A stretch of DNA of 31,552 nucleotides from a virus, in IMG/VR virus record IMGVR_UViG_3300034072_001291, positions 1-31,552 of that record; one strand, 5' to 3'. Below, piece by piece: positions 16,129-21,971 of the stretch. How positions within the stretch are numbered: the first letter of the stretch is position 1; every line of letters starts with the position of its first letter. The notes under the pieces are model-generated. The model was given only the letters and a program-made list of their open reading frames with translations. It made no database searches and was not told the origin of the DNA. Made by a program: the position numbers and the translations under genes.

Positions 16129-16655
16129 GACGCGACCTTTCCCTGAGTGCCCGACTGACCGGTGCGCTCGATGTAGAAGGTCTCCCCGCCAGGCTCGTAA
16201 CCCAGCCCGAGCGCCTTCAGGGCCGGGCCATGCTTGCCCTTCAGGCCCGCAGCCGTCTCCGTCTTGCGCAGCTCGTACTTGGGCCGGACGAACTTTCGAC
16301 CCCATGCGGTGGCGCGCAGCTTCTCGACCACCTCGTCGATCTTGCCGGCCACGGTGACCTTGCCGCGGCCCGTGCGCGTGCCGAGCATCGCGCCGCCCAG
16401 CTCGGCCGACTTGCGCTTGCCCTTGGTCAGCTGCTCGGCATTGTCCTTCCACCACGGCTCGAGCTTCTTCTCGATCGCCTCGCGCCGCGCGACCAGCGCC
16501 GTCAGATCCTTGTCGACCTCGGCATTGGCGGCCGCGATCGCCGCATCGCGCGCTTCCTCGATCGCGGCGATCTCGCCGTCGAGCTCGGACCACTGCTCGC
16601 AGAGCCGCTGCGCCTCGTTCAGACTGCGCGGCTTGCGGATCGATCCATCGCTCAT
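16125..16655 (-). CDS. Host-nuclease inhibitor, Mu Gam-like
   Basis: 176 residues from the ATG at 16655 (TGATG overlap with the previous stop). Residues 10-75 form the long helical arm (QRLCEQWSELDGEIAAIEEAR..). The Gam core follows, with KKLEPWWKDNAEQL, RKSAELGGAMLGTRTGRGKV, WGRKFVRPKYELRKTE and LGLGYEPGGETFYIE. Gam proteins of the Mu family bind DNA double-strand ends and shield them from exonucleases such as RecBCD/AddAB. Here the gene travels with the packaging and HNH genes on the late strand. Protection of replicating or freshly cut ends is the inferred job. Confidence 0.88.
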   Translation of the reverse strand: MSDGSIRKPRSLNEAQRLCEQWSELDGEIAAIEEARDAAIAAANAEVDKDLTALVARREAIEKKLEPWWKDNAEQLTKGKRKSAELGGAMLGTRTGRGKVTVAGKIDEVVEKLRATAWGRKFVRPKYELRKTETAAGLKGKHGPALKALGLGYEPGGETFYIERTGQSGTQGKVAS

Positions 16656-16969
16656 CAGCGTTCCTTCAGCAACATGATGACCAGCGTCAGCGTCAGCAGC
16701 TCGTCGCCGCCGAACGAACGCCAGTCGTAGGAGGTAATCCCCGCCTCGACGGCCAGATGGCCGGGCACGTTGAACTCGCGCTCGGGAAGGGAATCGTGGA
16801 ACAGGTCGCCGGCCTTCACGGCCTCCGCGCCGGTGAAGCGCAGCACCAGCTGGTGGCGCGCGCCCGACAGCGTGATCGCGTTCCATTCCTGCGCGTCATG
16901 ACCGATGATCTCTGCCGCCGGTACTTCGCGCGCGATCAGGCGCTGCAGCTGGCGACTTTCCAGCTTCAC
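16655..16969 (-). CDS. Hypothetical phage protein
   Basis: 104 residues from a GTG at 16969 that overlaps the preceding stop (GTGA). It has an N-terminal helix (LESRQLQRLIAREVPAAEIIG), a beta-rich middle (AITLSGARHQLVLRF) and a C-terminal hydrophobic stretch (ELLTLTLVIMLLKER), which is short for a membrane helix and probably a buried strand or helix. It is coupled upstream of Gam. Function unknown; nothing catalytic is apparent. Confidence 0.68.
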   Translation of the reverse strand: MKLESRQLQRLIAREVPAAEIIGHDAQEWNAITLSGARHQLVLRFTGAEAVKAGDLFHDSLPEREFNVPGHLAVEAGITSYDWRSFGGDELLTLTLVIMLLKER

Positions 16970-17121
16970 CGGGCAACCCCGTTAAGGTGCCGCAGCAGCC
17001 GCTTCGCGTCGCGCCCCTCCTGCAGCTCGGCCAGCGCCTGCGCCAGCCAGGCCCGGCTCACCACGGTGCGATCGCCATTTGTGCTTTCGGCTTCGGCCTT
17101 CAGCTTCGCCAGGTCAATCAC
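16966..17121 (-). CDS. 51-residue protein coupled in the late operon
   Basis: A short gene from a GTG at 17121, overlapping the stop of the previous gene (GTGA) and ending in a GTGA overlap with the next. A GTG two codons further upstream is an alternative start. The product starts MIDLAKLKAEAES and contains RAWLAQALAELQEGRDAKRLLRHL, a single amphipathic helix rich in Leu and Arg. The exact 4-base overlaps on both sides and normal codon use argue that it is real. Function unknown. Confidence 0.62.
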   Translation of the reverse strand: MIDLAKLKAEAESTNGDRTVVSRAWLAQALAELQEGRDAKRLLRHLNGVAR

Positions 17122-17309
17122 CGCCACACCCCTCGGCGAAAGGCGTCGCGCACCCCGCGGGCGGCCTGCGCTGCGCGATGCTCGAGCTCATCGAAGCGCT
17201 CGGCCGATCGGATCCCCTGATAGTCGATCTCGTTGAGGACCTCCTCCAGCTCGTCGATCTGCGCGCGCAGCAGCTGCGCGAGACCTTGGCCGGTTTCGGC
17301 TCGTGACAT
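17118..17309 (-). CDS. First gene of the late operon, small helical protein
   Basis: 63 residues from the ATG at 17309 (GAGGAC 8-13 bases upstream). An upstream in-frame start at 17324 is less likely because it lies against the leader hairpin. The sequence LAQLLRAQIDELEEVLNEIDYQ...RFDELEHRAAQAARG predicts a coiled coil. It is followed by three small overlapping genes before Gam. Function unknown. Its position immediately after a strong hairpin marks it as the promoter-proximal cistron of the structural operon. Confidence 0.62.
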   Translation of the reverse strand: MSRAETGQGLAQLLRAQIDELEEVLNEIDYQGIRSAERFDELEHRAAQAARGVRDAFRRGVWR

Positions 17310-17329
17310 TCGTCCTGTCCTCAAACGAA

Positions 17330-17373
17330 GAAGCCCGCCGGTTGCGCACCAGGGAGGCGCAAGGGCGGGCTTC
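17330..17373 (-). terminator. Nested hairpin in the late-operon leader
   Basis: On the minus strand a perfect outer stem of 10 bp (GAAGCCCGCC / GGCGGGCTTC) encloses a second perfect 6-bp stem (TTGCGC / GCGCAA) with a 9-base loop and only 1-2 unpaired bases between them. The 3' side runs into TTCGTTTG. This looks like a terminator or attenuator placed 20 bases before the first late gene. Confidence 0.6.
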
Positions 17374-17405
17374 GCGGGGGTTCCACGGGCTCGGGGCGGA
17401 CCTGT

Positions 17406-17453
17406 GGCGGGGTCGTTTCTGGCCGAAAACGTGACCGATCGGCAGGGTCGTTT
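17406..17453 (-). promoter_or_regulatory. Direct repeat pair upstream of the late operon
   Basis: Two near-identical 13-mers, GGCGGGGTCGTTT (17406-17418) and GGCAGGGTCGTTT (17441-17453), lie 35 bp apart on the same strand, in the only sizeable non-coding gap ahead of the late genes (17374-17468). Spacing near an integral number of helical turns suggests protein binding. A late promoter and activator site is the inference. No clear -35/-10 pair can be fixed by eye. Confidence 0.4.
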
Positions 17454-17468
17454 TTGTAACGGTCCCGA

Positions 17469-17645
17469 TCAGATGCGATTGAACAAGCCGCGAAACGGGA
17501 TTTTGTAGCTCGGCGCAGGCTGAACCAGTGGCGCGGGACGTGCTGGCAAAATCTCGGTAATGTCCGAACGCAAACGGGCCCTGAAGCTCTCAATTTCTCG
17601 CCTCTTCTCGACCCGCTCACGGAACGATTGACTCCAGCTCCTCAA
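17469..17645 (-). CDS. 58-residue basic protein with TTG start
   Basis: The gene begins with TTG at 17645, overlapping the stop of the preceding regulator as TTGA, with a perfect AGGAGG 5 bases upstream inside that gene. The product opens MRSWSQSFRERVEKRREIES, continues as a basic helix (FRARLRSDITEIL) and ends with PSYKIPFRGLFNRI. The longer 99-residue frame that overlaps it has Pro/Arg-rich shadow composition and no such start signal. Being translationally coupled to the putative late regulator suggests a shared regulatory job, possibly nucleic-acid binding. Family not recognised. Confidence 0.62.
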   Translation of the reverse strand: MRSWSQSFRERVEKRREIESFRARLRSDITEILPARPAPLVQPAPSYKIPFRGLFNRI

Positions 17646-18232
17646 GACAGCCTCCTCTGCACCGCCACAAGATCATCCTCGTCGACACTGTCCCGTGCCC
17701 AGCCATAACAGTCAGGCCAGGCATCCAGCGCACCGGTCAGCAATCCGCGCGCTGTCGCATCGCGCATCCGGAATTCGGCGGCCACCGCCCGGCACGACCG
17801 GTCATCGATGATCATCGCCAGCACCGGGGCGGGCTTGCGCAGCTGCCGCCGCCAGCGGGTGTAGGCGACCTCCGCCCGCACCCGCCCAAGGCTCTCCTCG
17901 GCCATGCGGTGCCCGGCAAAGCCGTTGTCGACCCGCGTTTCGAAACTGATCGTGCCGATCGCCACGTCGCGACCGATGCGATCGTAGACTGTGCGGATCT
18001 CCTCGGCCCACGCCAGCTGGTCGATCGACAAGTGGCCATTCCCGAACATCCGGGCGAGCGAACCCTGCGATGCGAAGCGGGCCTTGATCAGGGTCTCGGC
18101 TGTGCCGTGCGCTTCGTGCCTGCGCCAGCTGTCGACAGCTGCCGCGCGCGCGGCCAGATCCGCTTCTTCCATTGCCCGGCGCGGATGCGCCCGCGCCCAT
18201 GCGTCAGTCCGAACCGCTGTCTGTATGCCCAT
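17642..18232 (-). CDS. Candidate late-gene regulator with HTH-like segment
   Basis: 196 residues from the ATG at 18232, overlapping the upstream gene by 29 bases. An N-terminal helical part (EEADLAARAAAVDSWRRHE) is followed by a basic region (RVRAEVAYTRWRRQLRKPAP). The segment VLAMIIDDRSCRAVAAEFR..DATARGLL then has the spacing of a sigma-region-4-like helix-turn-helix, with a C-terminal tail. It is the last sizeable gene before the late-operon leader and is coupled to a 58-residue gene. By position it is the best candidate for a Q-like antiterminator or late activator. I do not recognise a named family, so the function is inferred from context and the HTH look. Confidence 0.6.
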   Translation of the reverse strand: MGIQTAVRTDAWARAHPRRAMEEADLAARAAAVDSWRRHEAHGTAETLIKARFASQGSLARMFGNGHLSIDQLAWAEEIRTVYDRIGRDVAIGTISFETRVDNGFAGHRMAEESLGRVRAEVAYTRWRRQLRKPAPVLAMIIDDRSCRAVAAEFRMRDATARGLLTGALDAWPDCYGWARDSVDEDDLVAVQRRLS

Positions 18233-18617
18233 CCTGCCGCTTTCCCCGCTCCGCCTGGTGATCGCGCGCAGGATAATCGAGCGCCGGCGGAGGCAGCAGG
18301 GTCGGATTTGTGACGCAGACATCGGGCGGGATCATCCCGGCCCGCTCGAGCACCTTTCGCGCCGTCTCGATATCGCTCGGCAGGCGCAGCCCGCGTGATC
18401 CCGGCGATCGGTGGAGCAGCCCCTCGCGCTCGAGGCTGATGATGGCGCGCTTCACCCGGGTGCGGTTGCTGTCGAGGCCCGCAGCGATCTCGCCATAGCT
18501 GGGCGACTGCCCCCAGCGGGTCAGGTAAGTCCGCACAAAGTCGAGCACCAGCGCGCGAAAGCTCGCCATCTCGGGACGCAGGCGCAGCGTCGGGTGCAAG
18601 TCTTCGGGCAGGTCCAA
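18204..18617 (-). CDS. LexA-type winged-HTH regulator
   Basis: 137 residues from a TTG at 18617 with GGGAGGGAC about 6 bases upstream. Residues 20-80 (FVRTYLTRWGQSPSYGEIAAGLDSN then RAIISLEREGLLHRSPGSRGLRLP) match the DNA-binding domain of LexA-like winged-HTH proteins. The C-terminal half lacks the Ser/Lys autocleavage domain and is short and Pro-rich, so it is not a LexA repressor itself. It is followed by the candidate late regulator in the same direction, and both may form one regulatory operon. Target unknown. Confidence 0.75.
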   Translation of the reverse strand: MDLPEDLHPTLRLRPEMASFRALVLDFVRTYLTRWGQSPSYGEIAAGLDSNRTRVKRAIISLEREGLLHRSPGSRGLRLPSDIETARKVLERAGMIPPDVCVTNPTLLPPPALDYPARDHQAERGKRQDGHTDSGSD

Positions 18618-18691
18618 ACTGCCGTCCCTCCCTGCCCCGCTTTTGTTCTAGCCGAGCGGAGACTCCGGGGGAAGATCGGAATTGCGAGCCT

Positions 18692-19051
18692 TCAGAGGCA
18701 GTTGATGCCGTCCGATTTTGCGAATCGTGCGCAATCGACCGCGAACTCATCCAATCCGCTGAACCTGTTGCGCCGATAGCTGAAAGCCATCGTCTCGACC
18801 TGATTGTCTGACATGGGAAGCGAAGTCGCAAGCTGCGTCCTGTCAGTCCAACCGAAAACCCAGCACTGGTCTTCGTTGCCGCACTTGTCCCCTGCCGCGG
18901 TCACGAGTTCATCGGTCGTCGCGCCCTCCGGGATAAGCAGCGCCCAGTTCCCGCGGCCTGACATTGCGGCGAACTCGAATGAGTCCGTGCCTCCACAGCC
19001 GCCCAGCGAAAGCAGGCCTAAAGCGATTGCCGCAATCCTCATCCCTGACAT
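18692..19051 (-). CDS. Secreted lipoprotein, candidate lysogenic-conversion factor
   Basis: 119 residues from the ATG at 19051 (AGGGG 6 bases upstream); an ATG at 19042 forming an ATGA overlap is an alternative. A hydrophobic stretch MRIAAIALGLLSLGGC ends in a lipobox, so the mature protein should be lipid-anchored at Cys. The mature part has four further Cys (CGNEDQC, VDCARF, INCL) that could form two disulfides, and the patterns GNWALLIPEGATTDEL and MAFSYRRNRFSGLDE. Base composition is visibly lower in GC than its neighbours. It lies in the repressor direction behind a Cys-rich exported peptide. Likely a cargo (moron) gene made in lysogens, for example for surface modification or superinfection exclusion; the exact function is unknown. 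Confidence 0.75.
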   Translation of the reverse strand: MSGMRIAAIALGLLSLGGCGGTDSFEFAAMSGRGNWALLIPEGATTDELVTAAGDKCGNEDQCWVFGWTDRTQLATSLPMSDNQVETMAFSYRRNRFSGLDEFAVDCARFAKSDGINCL

Positions 19052-19218
19052 GCGCACCCCTTTGGTTTGCTGCAGGCCTTGTCCTTCGCGATGCAGCTGT
19101 CGCCGCACGGTTTGCCTGCCTTGCACACCTTGCAGCAGGCCCCGGCAGCGCACAAGGGTGCGGCCGTGGTGATCGGCGTCACCAGCGCCAGTGTTATCGC
19201 TCCGAGCAAAATCTTCAT
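19039..19218 (-). CDS. Cys-rich exported small peptide
   Basis: 59 residues from the ATG at 19218. A clean signal peptide (KILLGAITLALVTPITTAA) with a likely cut after Ala-Ala is followed by a 39-residue mature peptide containing nine Cys, with the pattern C....CC..C.....C...C......C.....C.C and Lys/Gly-rich spacers. I have seen this pattern in small exported bacterial proteins of unknown function. It starts 18 bases after the repressor stop and overlaps the lipoprotein start by 13 bases, so all three are probably one transcript. It could bind metal or be disulfide-rich in the periplasm. Confidence 0.75.
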   Translation of the reverse strand: MKILLGAITLALVTPITTAAPLCAAGACCKVCKAGKPCGDSCIAKDKACSKPKGCACQG

Positions 19219-19236
19219 GGCATTCCCCCTCTTTTC

Positions 19237-19644
19237 CTAACCCGATTTGTACCCCAACTGCCGGTCGTGAATGGTCGTCGGTCGGCGATCATTTATCGCG
19301 GGCGGTGTCCCTGGCAGCCCTCCGCCGACAAGTCGCCGGGCGATGTAGGTCAGCACCGTGAAGTCCTCGCGGCCGAGCTGGCGCGTGACGTCGATCAGCT
19401 CGCGCTCCTCGAACGAGAGCGCGGCCTCCGCGATCTCCGAATCGGGGTCGTCCGTTTCACCCAGCAAATAGGCCGGAGTCGTACGCAGCGCGGCGGCCAG
19501 CTTGATCAGGTGCGGAGACGATCGGGTGTCCCGCTGTAGTATTGAATTCAATGTGGATTGCGGGACGCCGGATGCCCGGCACAAGGCGGCCTGCGTCATG
19601 TTTATCGCGCTTAAACGCGTCCTGATCCGGTCGCCGAGGCTCAT
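19237..19644 (-). CDS. CI-like repressor (XRE-type HTH)
   Basis: 135 residues from the ATG at 19644. Residues 2-60 form an XRE helix-turn-helix (IRTRLSAINMTQAALCRASGVPQSTLNSILQRD then LIKLAAALRTTPAYLLGE). The C-terminal half is short and helical (LSFEERELIDVTRQLGREDFTVL) and lacks a LexA-type Ser/Lys cleavage domain. Induction is therefore probably not by RecA-stimulated self-cleavage. The gene diverges from a Cro-like gene across an operator region and heads a minus-strand unit that includes two exported proteins. Role: maintains lysogeny by blocking the early operon. Confidence 0.88.
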   Translation of the reverse strand: MSLGDRIRTRLSAINMTQAALCRASGVPQSTLNSILQRDTRSSPHLIKLAAALRTTPAYLLGETDDPDSEIAEAALSFEERELIDVTRQLGREDFTVLTYIARRLVGGGLPGTPPAINDRRPTTIHDRQLGYKSG

Positions 19645-19655
19645 GGTCGCAGGGT

Positions 19656-19717
19656 AACGCAAATGCGTTTGACAACATACTTTGCAAATGCGTTTGACTC
19701 ATGAACGCAATTGAGAG
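19656..19717. promoter_or_regulatory. Repressor/Cro operator region with three sites
   Basis: The divergent gap holds a perfect dyad AACGCA-AA-TGCGTT (19656-19669), a related site TTTGCA-AA-TGCGTT (19681-19694) and a half-site AACGCA-AT-TGAGAG (19704-19717), spaced 25 and 23 bp. The 15-mer GCAAATGCGTTTGAC occurs twice, 25 bp apart. TTGAC boxes within the repeats could be -35 elements. The layout mirrors three-operator switches of lambdoid phages. Confidence 0.75.
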
Positions 19718-19729
19718 TATGCGACTCAC

Positions 19730-20101
19730 ATGCCGATCGAAGATCAACTCCAGACCAGCATCGCAAAGGCCACCAGAGCTGCTGGTGGCCAGGCGGCCAT
19801 GGCACGCGTGATCGGGGTCCGCCCATCTACCGTTTCGACTTGGCTGCGCCGCGGGAACGAGCTTCCCGCCGAGTACGTGATCGCGGTGGAGAAGGCCCTC
19901 GGCATCCCGCGCTACGAACTGCGTCCCGATATCTACCCTCCCGAGGAGCAGGTCCCGGCTTCCCCGGAGCTCGCGCAGCGTCCGGCCGCGCAGCCGTTGG
20001 CGTCCGCGGCGGGCTCGCCCCCGTCCGCTGCGGGCGTCGACGGTCCCGACACCGCGCCCGATCTGCCCTGCGCCGATCCGCTGGAGGGTATGTCCGCATG
20101 A
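19730..20101 (+). CDS. Cro/YdaS-like DNA-binding protein
   Basis: 123 residues, first gene of the rightward early operon. Residues 5-60 carry a YdaS/Cro-type HTH (SIAKATRAAGGQAAMARVIGVRPSTVSTWLRRGNELPAEYV then VEKALGIPRYELRPDIYP). The remaining half is Pro/Ala-rich and probably disordered. It lies opposite the repressor, so it should bind the same operators and favour lytic growth. A ribosome-binding site is not obvious and the mRNA leader may be very short. It ends in an ATGA overlap with a tiny open frame. Confidence 0.85.
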   Translation: MPIEDQLQTSIAKATRAAGGQAAMARVIGVRPSTVSTWLRRGNELPAEYVIAVEKALGIPRYELRPDIYPPEEQVPASPELAQRPAAQPLASAAGSPPSAAGVDGPDTAPDLPCADPLEGMSA

Positions 20102-20169
20102 TCATCGCGGCGAACCTTTCACGCGCGCTGTCGCCCGTCTCCACCAATCGACCGGAGTGTTTCGGGTGA
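20098..20169 (+). CDS. Possible 23-residue coupling micro-ORF
   Basis: ATG at 20098 overlaps the Cro-like stop (ATGA) and its own stop overlaps the GTG start of the CII-like gene (GTGA). It encodes MIIAANLSRALSPVSTNRPE and three more residues. GGAGGG lies 9 bases upstream of the ATG. It either encodes a micro-peptide or serves to carry ribosomes from the Cro-like to the CII-like gene. The peptide itself shows no recognisable feature. Confidence 0.35.
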   Translation: MIIAANLSRALSPVSTNRPECFG

Positions 20170-20630
20170 CAAAGCCGCGCAAGCCCCTCTCTGTCGAACA
20201 GGCGCTGCAGCGCATCGCAGGCCAGCTGGAGGGCGGGGTCGAGGCCATGGGGCGCATCGCGGGGCGCCAGCCCGGTACGATCCGGCTCTGGATGGATCCC
20301 GATCGCGCCGAACAGGTCAGCCTCGAAGCGGCGATCGAACTCGACCTTGCCTTTCAGGCTGAAGGCGGCACCGGCGCCCCGCTGTTCGAAGCCTACGCCA
20401 CACGCCTGCAACTGGCCGAGGCTTCGCGCTTCGCCGATCGCGGCCGCCTGCTCGACCAGGCACACGGGGTCGCCAAGGAAGGCGGCGAGGCGATCGCCGC
20501 GATCATCCTCGCGACCCGCCCCGACGCCACCCCGGCCGACCGCCGCGAAGCGCACCGTGAGGCGGCCGAAGCCTACGAGAAGCTCCGCGACATTCTGCCC
20601 CTGCTGCAGGAGCAGTCTCAGCCGCCCTGA
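20166..20630 (+). CDS. CII-like phage regulatory protein
   Basis: 154 residues from the GTG at 20166 (CGGAG 8-12 bases upstream; a GTG at 20157 is the alternative). The pattern LSVEQALQRIAGQLEGGVEAMGR, then RQPGTIRLWMDPDR, then VSLEAAIELDLAFQAEGG resembles the phage regulatory CII (CP76-type) family, with an HTH that reads the 'growth state' of the cell. The second half is helical (LAEASRFADRGRLLDQ, ADRREAHREAAEAYEKLRDIL). It sits second in the early operon, as CII genes do. Family call by pattern, moderately sure. Confidence 0.68.
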   Translation: MTKPRKPLSVEQALQRIAGQLEGGVEAMGRIAGRQPGTIRLWMDPDRAEQVSLEAAIELDLAFQAEGGTGAPLFEAYATRLQLAEASRFADRGRLLDQAHGVAKEGGEAIAAIILATRPDATPADRREAHREAAEAYEKLRDILPLLQEQSQPP

Positions 20631-20701
20631 TCCCGGGCGGTCCCGATGGCAGCGCGGCACAAGCGACCCGGCCGCGCTGTCAACCTGACGGGGCAGGGCA
20701 C

Positions 20702-20914
20702 ATGTCGCTTCCGCACCAGCGCAACGGGCGGTTGATCGACGGCGTTGAAGCCAGCCCTGCCCCCGATTTCCCGATCCGACCGCCGCACCGGCTTGCGCCC
20801 CGCGCTTCCCGGAGCGGCTTTCTGCTGCCCGAAACGAAAGGTCCGCATGTCCCCCGGAACCTATCTCGAAAAGCGCCGCATCATGGCCGGCCACTCGCTT
20901 ACCAGCCTCGCTAG
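20702..20914 (+). CDS. Possible small basic protein (doubtful)
   Basis: 70 residues from an ATG preceded by GGGGCAGGG. The N-terminal part (RLIDGVEASPAPDFPIRPPHRLAP) uses typical codons, but the last 23 residues overlap the next gene in another frame and look like shadow (KAPHHGRPLAYQPR). The gap 20631-20846 holds no better candidate and no clear terminator. Report as doubtful. Confidence 0.3.
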   Translation: MSLPHQRNGRLIDGVEASPAPDFPIRPPHRLAPRASRSGFLLPETKGPHVPRNLSRKAPHHGRPLAYQPR

Positions 20915-21395
20915 CGAGCTGCTGAAGCTCACCGGCTTCGGCGCCGGCTACTTCGAAAGCGACTTCCGCCGCCTCCGCCTGCTGCTGGTCGCGGCCGAGC
21001 AGGGCAGTCAGCACCACCCGGCCGAACGGATCGACCTCATCCGCAATTTCGTGCCGCTCGATCGCGCGATCTACCTGCGCCTGGTCGAGCTCGCGCAGAG
21101 CGGCGCGCCGGTCGAGGTTGCCGGGATCTGCCGCAACTGCGCCTGCAGCTTCTTCGACCCCTGCATCACCGCGCCGCCGCAATCCGCAGCGCACCGTCCC
21201 GACACCTGCTTCTGGGTCAACGACACGCTCTGCTCGGCCTGCTCGGGCATTACCGAACGCACCGCACCCCCGGCTGCGAAGCCCGGCCGCGGCATGCCGC
21301 TGACCGAGGCGATGCTCACCCCCGTCCCCGCCGCCGGCGGCCCATCGATGACCGGCGTCATGCTCCGGCTCGTCCCCAAGCAAGGAGAGAACTGA
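20847..21395 (+). CDS. Phage protein with Cys-cluster (zinc-finger-like) domain
   Basis: 182 residues from the ATG at 20847. The opening MSPGTYLEKRRIMAGHSLTSLA looks like an HTH-type start, and residues 37-85 are helical. Residues 95-132 carry C-x2-C-x-C-x5-C...C-x7-C-x2-C with TCFWVNDTLCSAC. This is a small metal-binding module recurrent in alphaproteobacterial phage early proteins (ending C.WV...LCS.C). The first helix and metal cluster suggest DNA or RNA binding in early infection. The tail (MTGVMLRLVPKQGEN) is hydrophobic. The stop overlaps the next ATG by one base. Confidence 0.72.
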   Translation: MSPGTYLEKRRIMAGHSLTSLASELLKLTGFGAGYFESDFRRLRLLLVAAEQGSQHHPAERIDLIRNFVPLDRAIYLRLVELAQSGAPVEVAGICRNCACSFFDPCITAPPQSAAHRPDTCFWVNDTLCSACSGITERTAPPAAKPGRGMPLTEAMLTPVPAAGGPSMTGVMLRLVPKQGEN

Positions 21396-21742
21396 TGTTC
21401 AGTGACTTCGCCACCTTGTCCATGCCGTGCTACCCGCGCGCCGAAATTCGCGCGCAATTGGTCAACATGCGCGCCGCGAACAACTCGCCGATGCCCGACG
21501 CGGCGATCGACGAGATCGTCGACCTCGCGTGCCATGCCGCGCAAAGCGGCCGCCAGGCCATGCTCCAGGTCATCGACCGCGCCTCGGACTATCGCGTGTC
21601 CGTAACCGCGGTCGGCATCGCCAGCTCGCTGATGGCGCACGACATGAAGCTCCTCATCGAAGGGTTGCAGCACGCTGCGCAACATGTCGGCCTGCACTTC
21701 GAGAGCACGACGATCAGCGCGGGAGGTCAGGCCCATGGCTGA
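21395..21742 (+). CDS. Hypothetical early protein
   Basis: 115 residues, starting in a TGATG overlap with the previous gene. Predicted mostly helical (AEIRAQLVNMRAANNS, DAAIDEIVDLACHAAQSGRQAM, IASSLMAHDMKLLIEGLQHAAQHVG). Two Cys, no signal or membrane segment. It overlaps the GapR-like gene by 8 bases, so the products are probably made in similar amounts. Family unknown. Confidence 0.7.
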   Translation: MFSDFATLSMPCYPRAEIRAQLVNMRAANNSPMPDAAIDEIVDLACHAAQSGRQAMLQVIDRASDYRVSVTAVGIASSLMAHDMKLLIEGLQHAAQHVGLHFESTTISAGGQAHG

Positions 21743-21971
21743 TGCATCCGACGATCGCCTCCGCCTGCTGATCGAGCGCATCGAGCGCCTCGAGGAGGAG
21801 AAGAAGGGCATCAGCGACGATATCGCCGACGTCTACATGGAGGCCAAGGCGACGGGCTACGACCCCAAGATCATGCGCGAGATCGTCAAGCTTCGGAAGA
21901 TGAAGCCGAACGATCGCTCCGAACGCGACATGGTCCTCGAAACCTACAAAGCCGCGCTGGGGATGGGCTGA
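21735..21971 (+). CDS. GapR-like (DUF2312) nucleoid protein
   Basis: 78 residues from the ATG at 21735; the upstream in-frame ATG at 21684 adds an unrelated Arg-rich stretch. The whole chain fits GapR/DUF2312: DRLRLLIERIERLEEEKKGI, then DDIADVYMEAKATGYDPKIMREIVKLRKM, ending ETYKAALGMG. Chromosomal GapR of alphaproteobacteria forms clamp-like tetramers on overtwisted DNA ahead of replication and transcription and binds AT-rich sequence. A phage copy could help phage replication, or displace the host protein. The call is firm; the phage-specific role is inference. Confidence 0.88.
   Translation: MADASDDRLRLLIERIERLEEEKKGISDDIADVYMEAKATGYDPKIMREIVKLRKMKPNDRSERDMVLETYKAALGMG

Noticed and set aside
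1-17309. Gene transfer agent cluster instead of phage
   Set aside because: Some tail proteins are GTA-like, but the linked small terminase, HNH, repressor/Cro switch, AlpA and integrases indicate a temperate phage.
17321-17620. 99-residue minus-strand frame
   Set aside because: Pro/Arg-rich, crosses the leader hairpin and repeats; the 58-residue frame with AGGAGG and TTGA coupling explains the region better.
19827-21383. 518-residue minus-strand open frame
   Set aside because: Antisense to three early genes with clear coupling; composition is Gly/Ala/Arg shadow.
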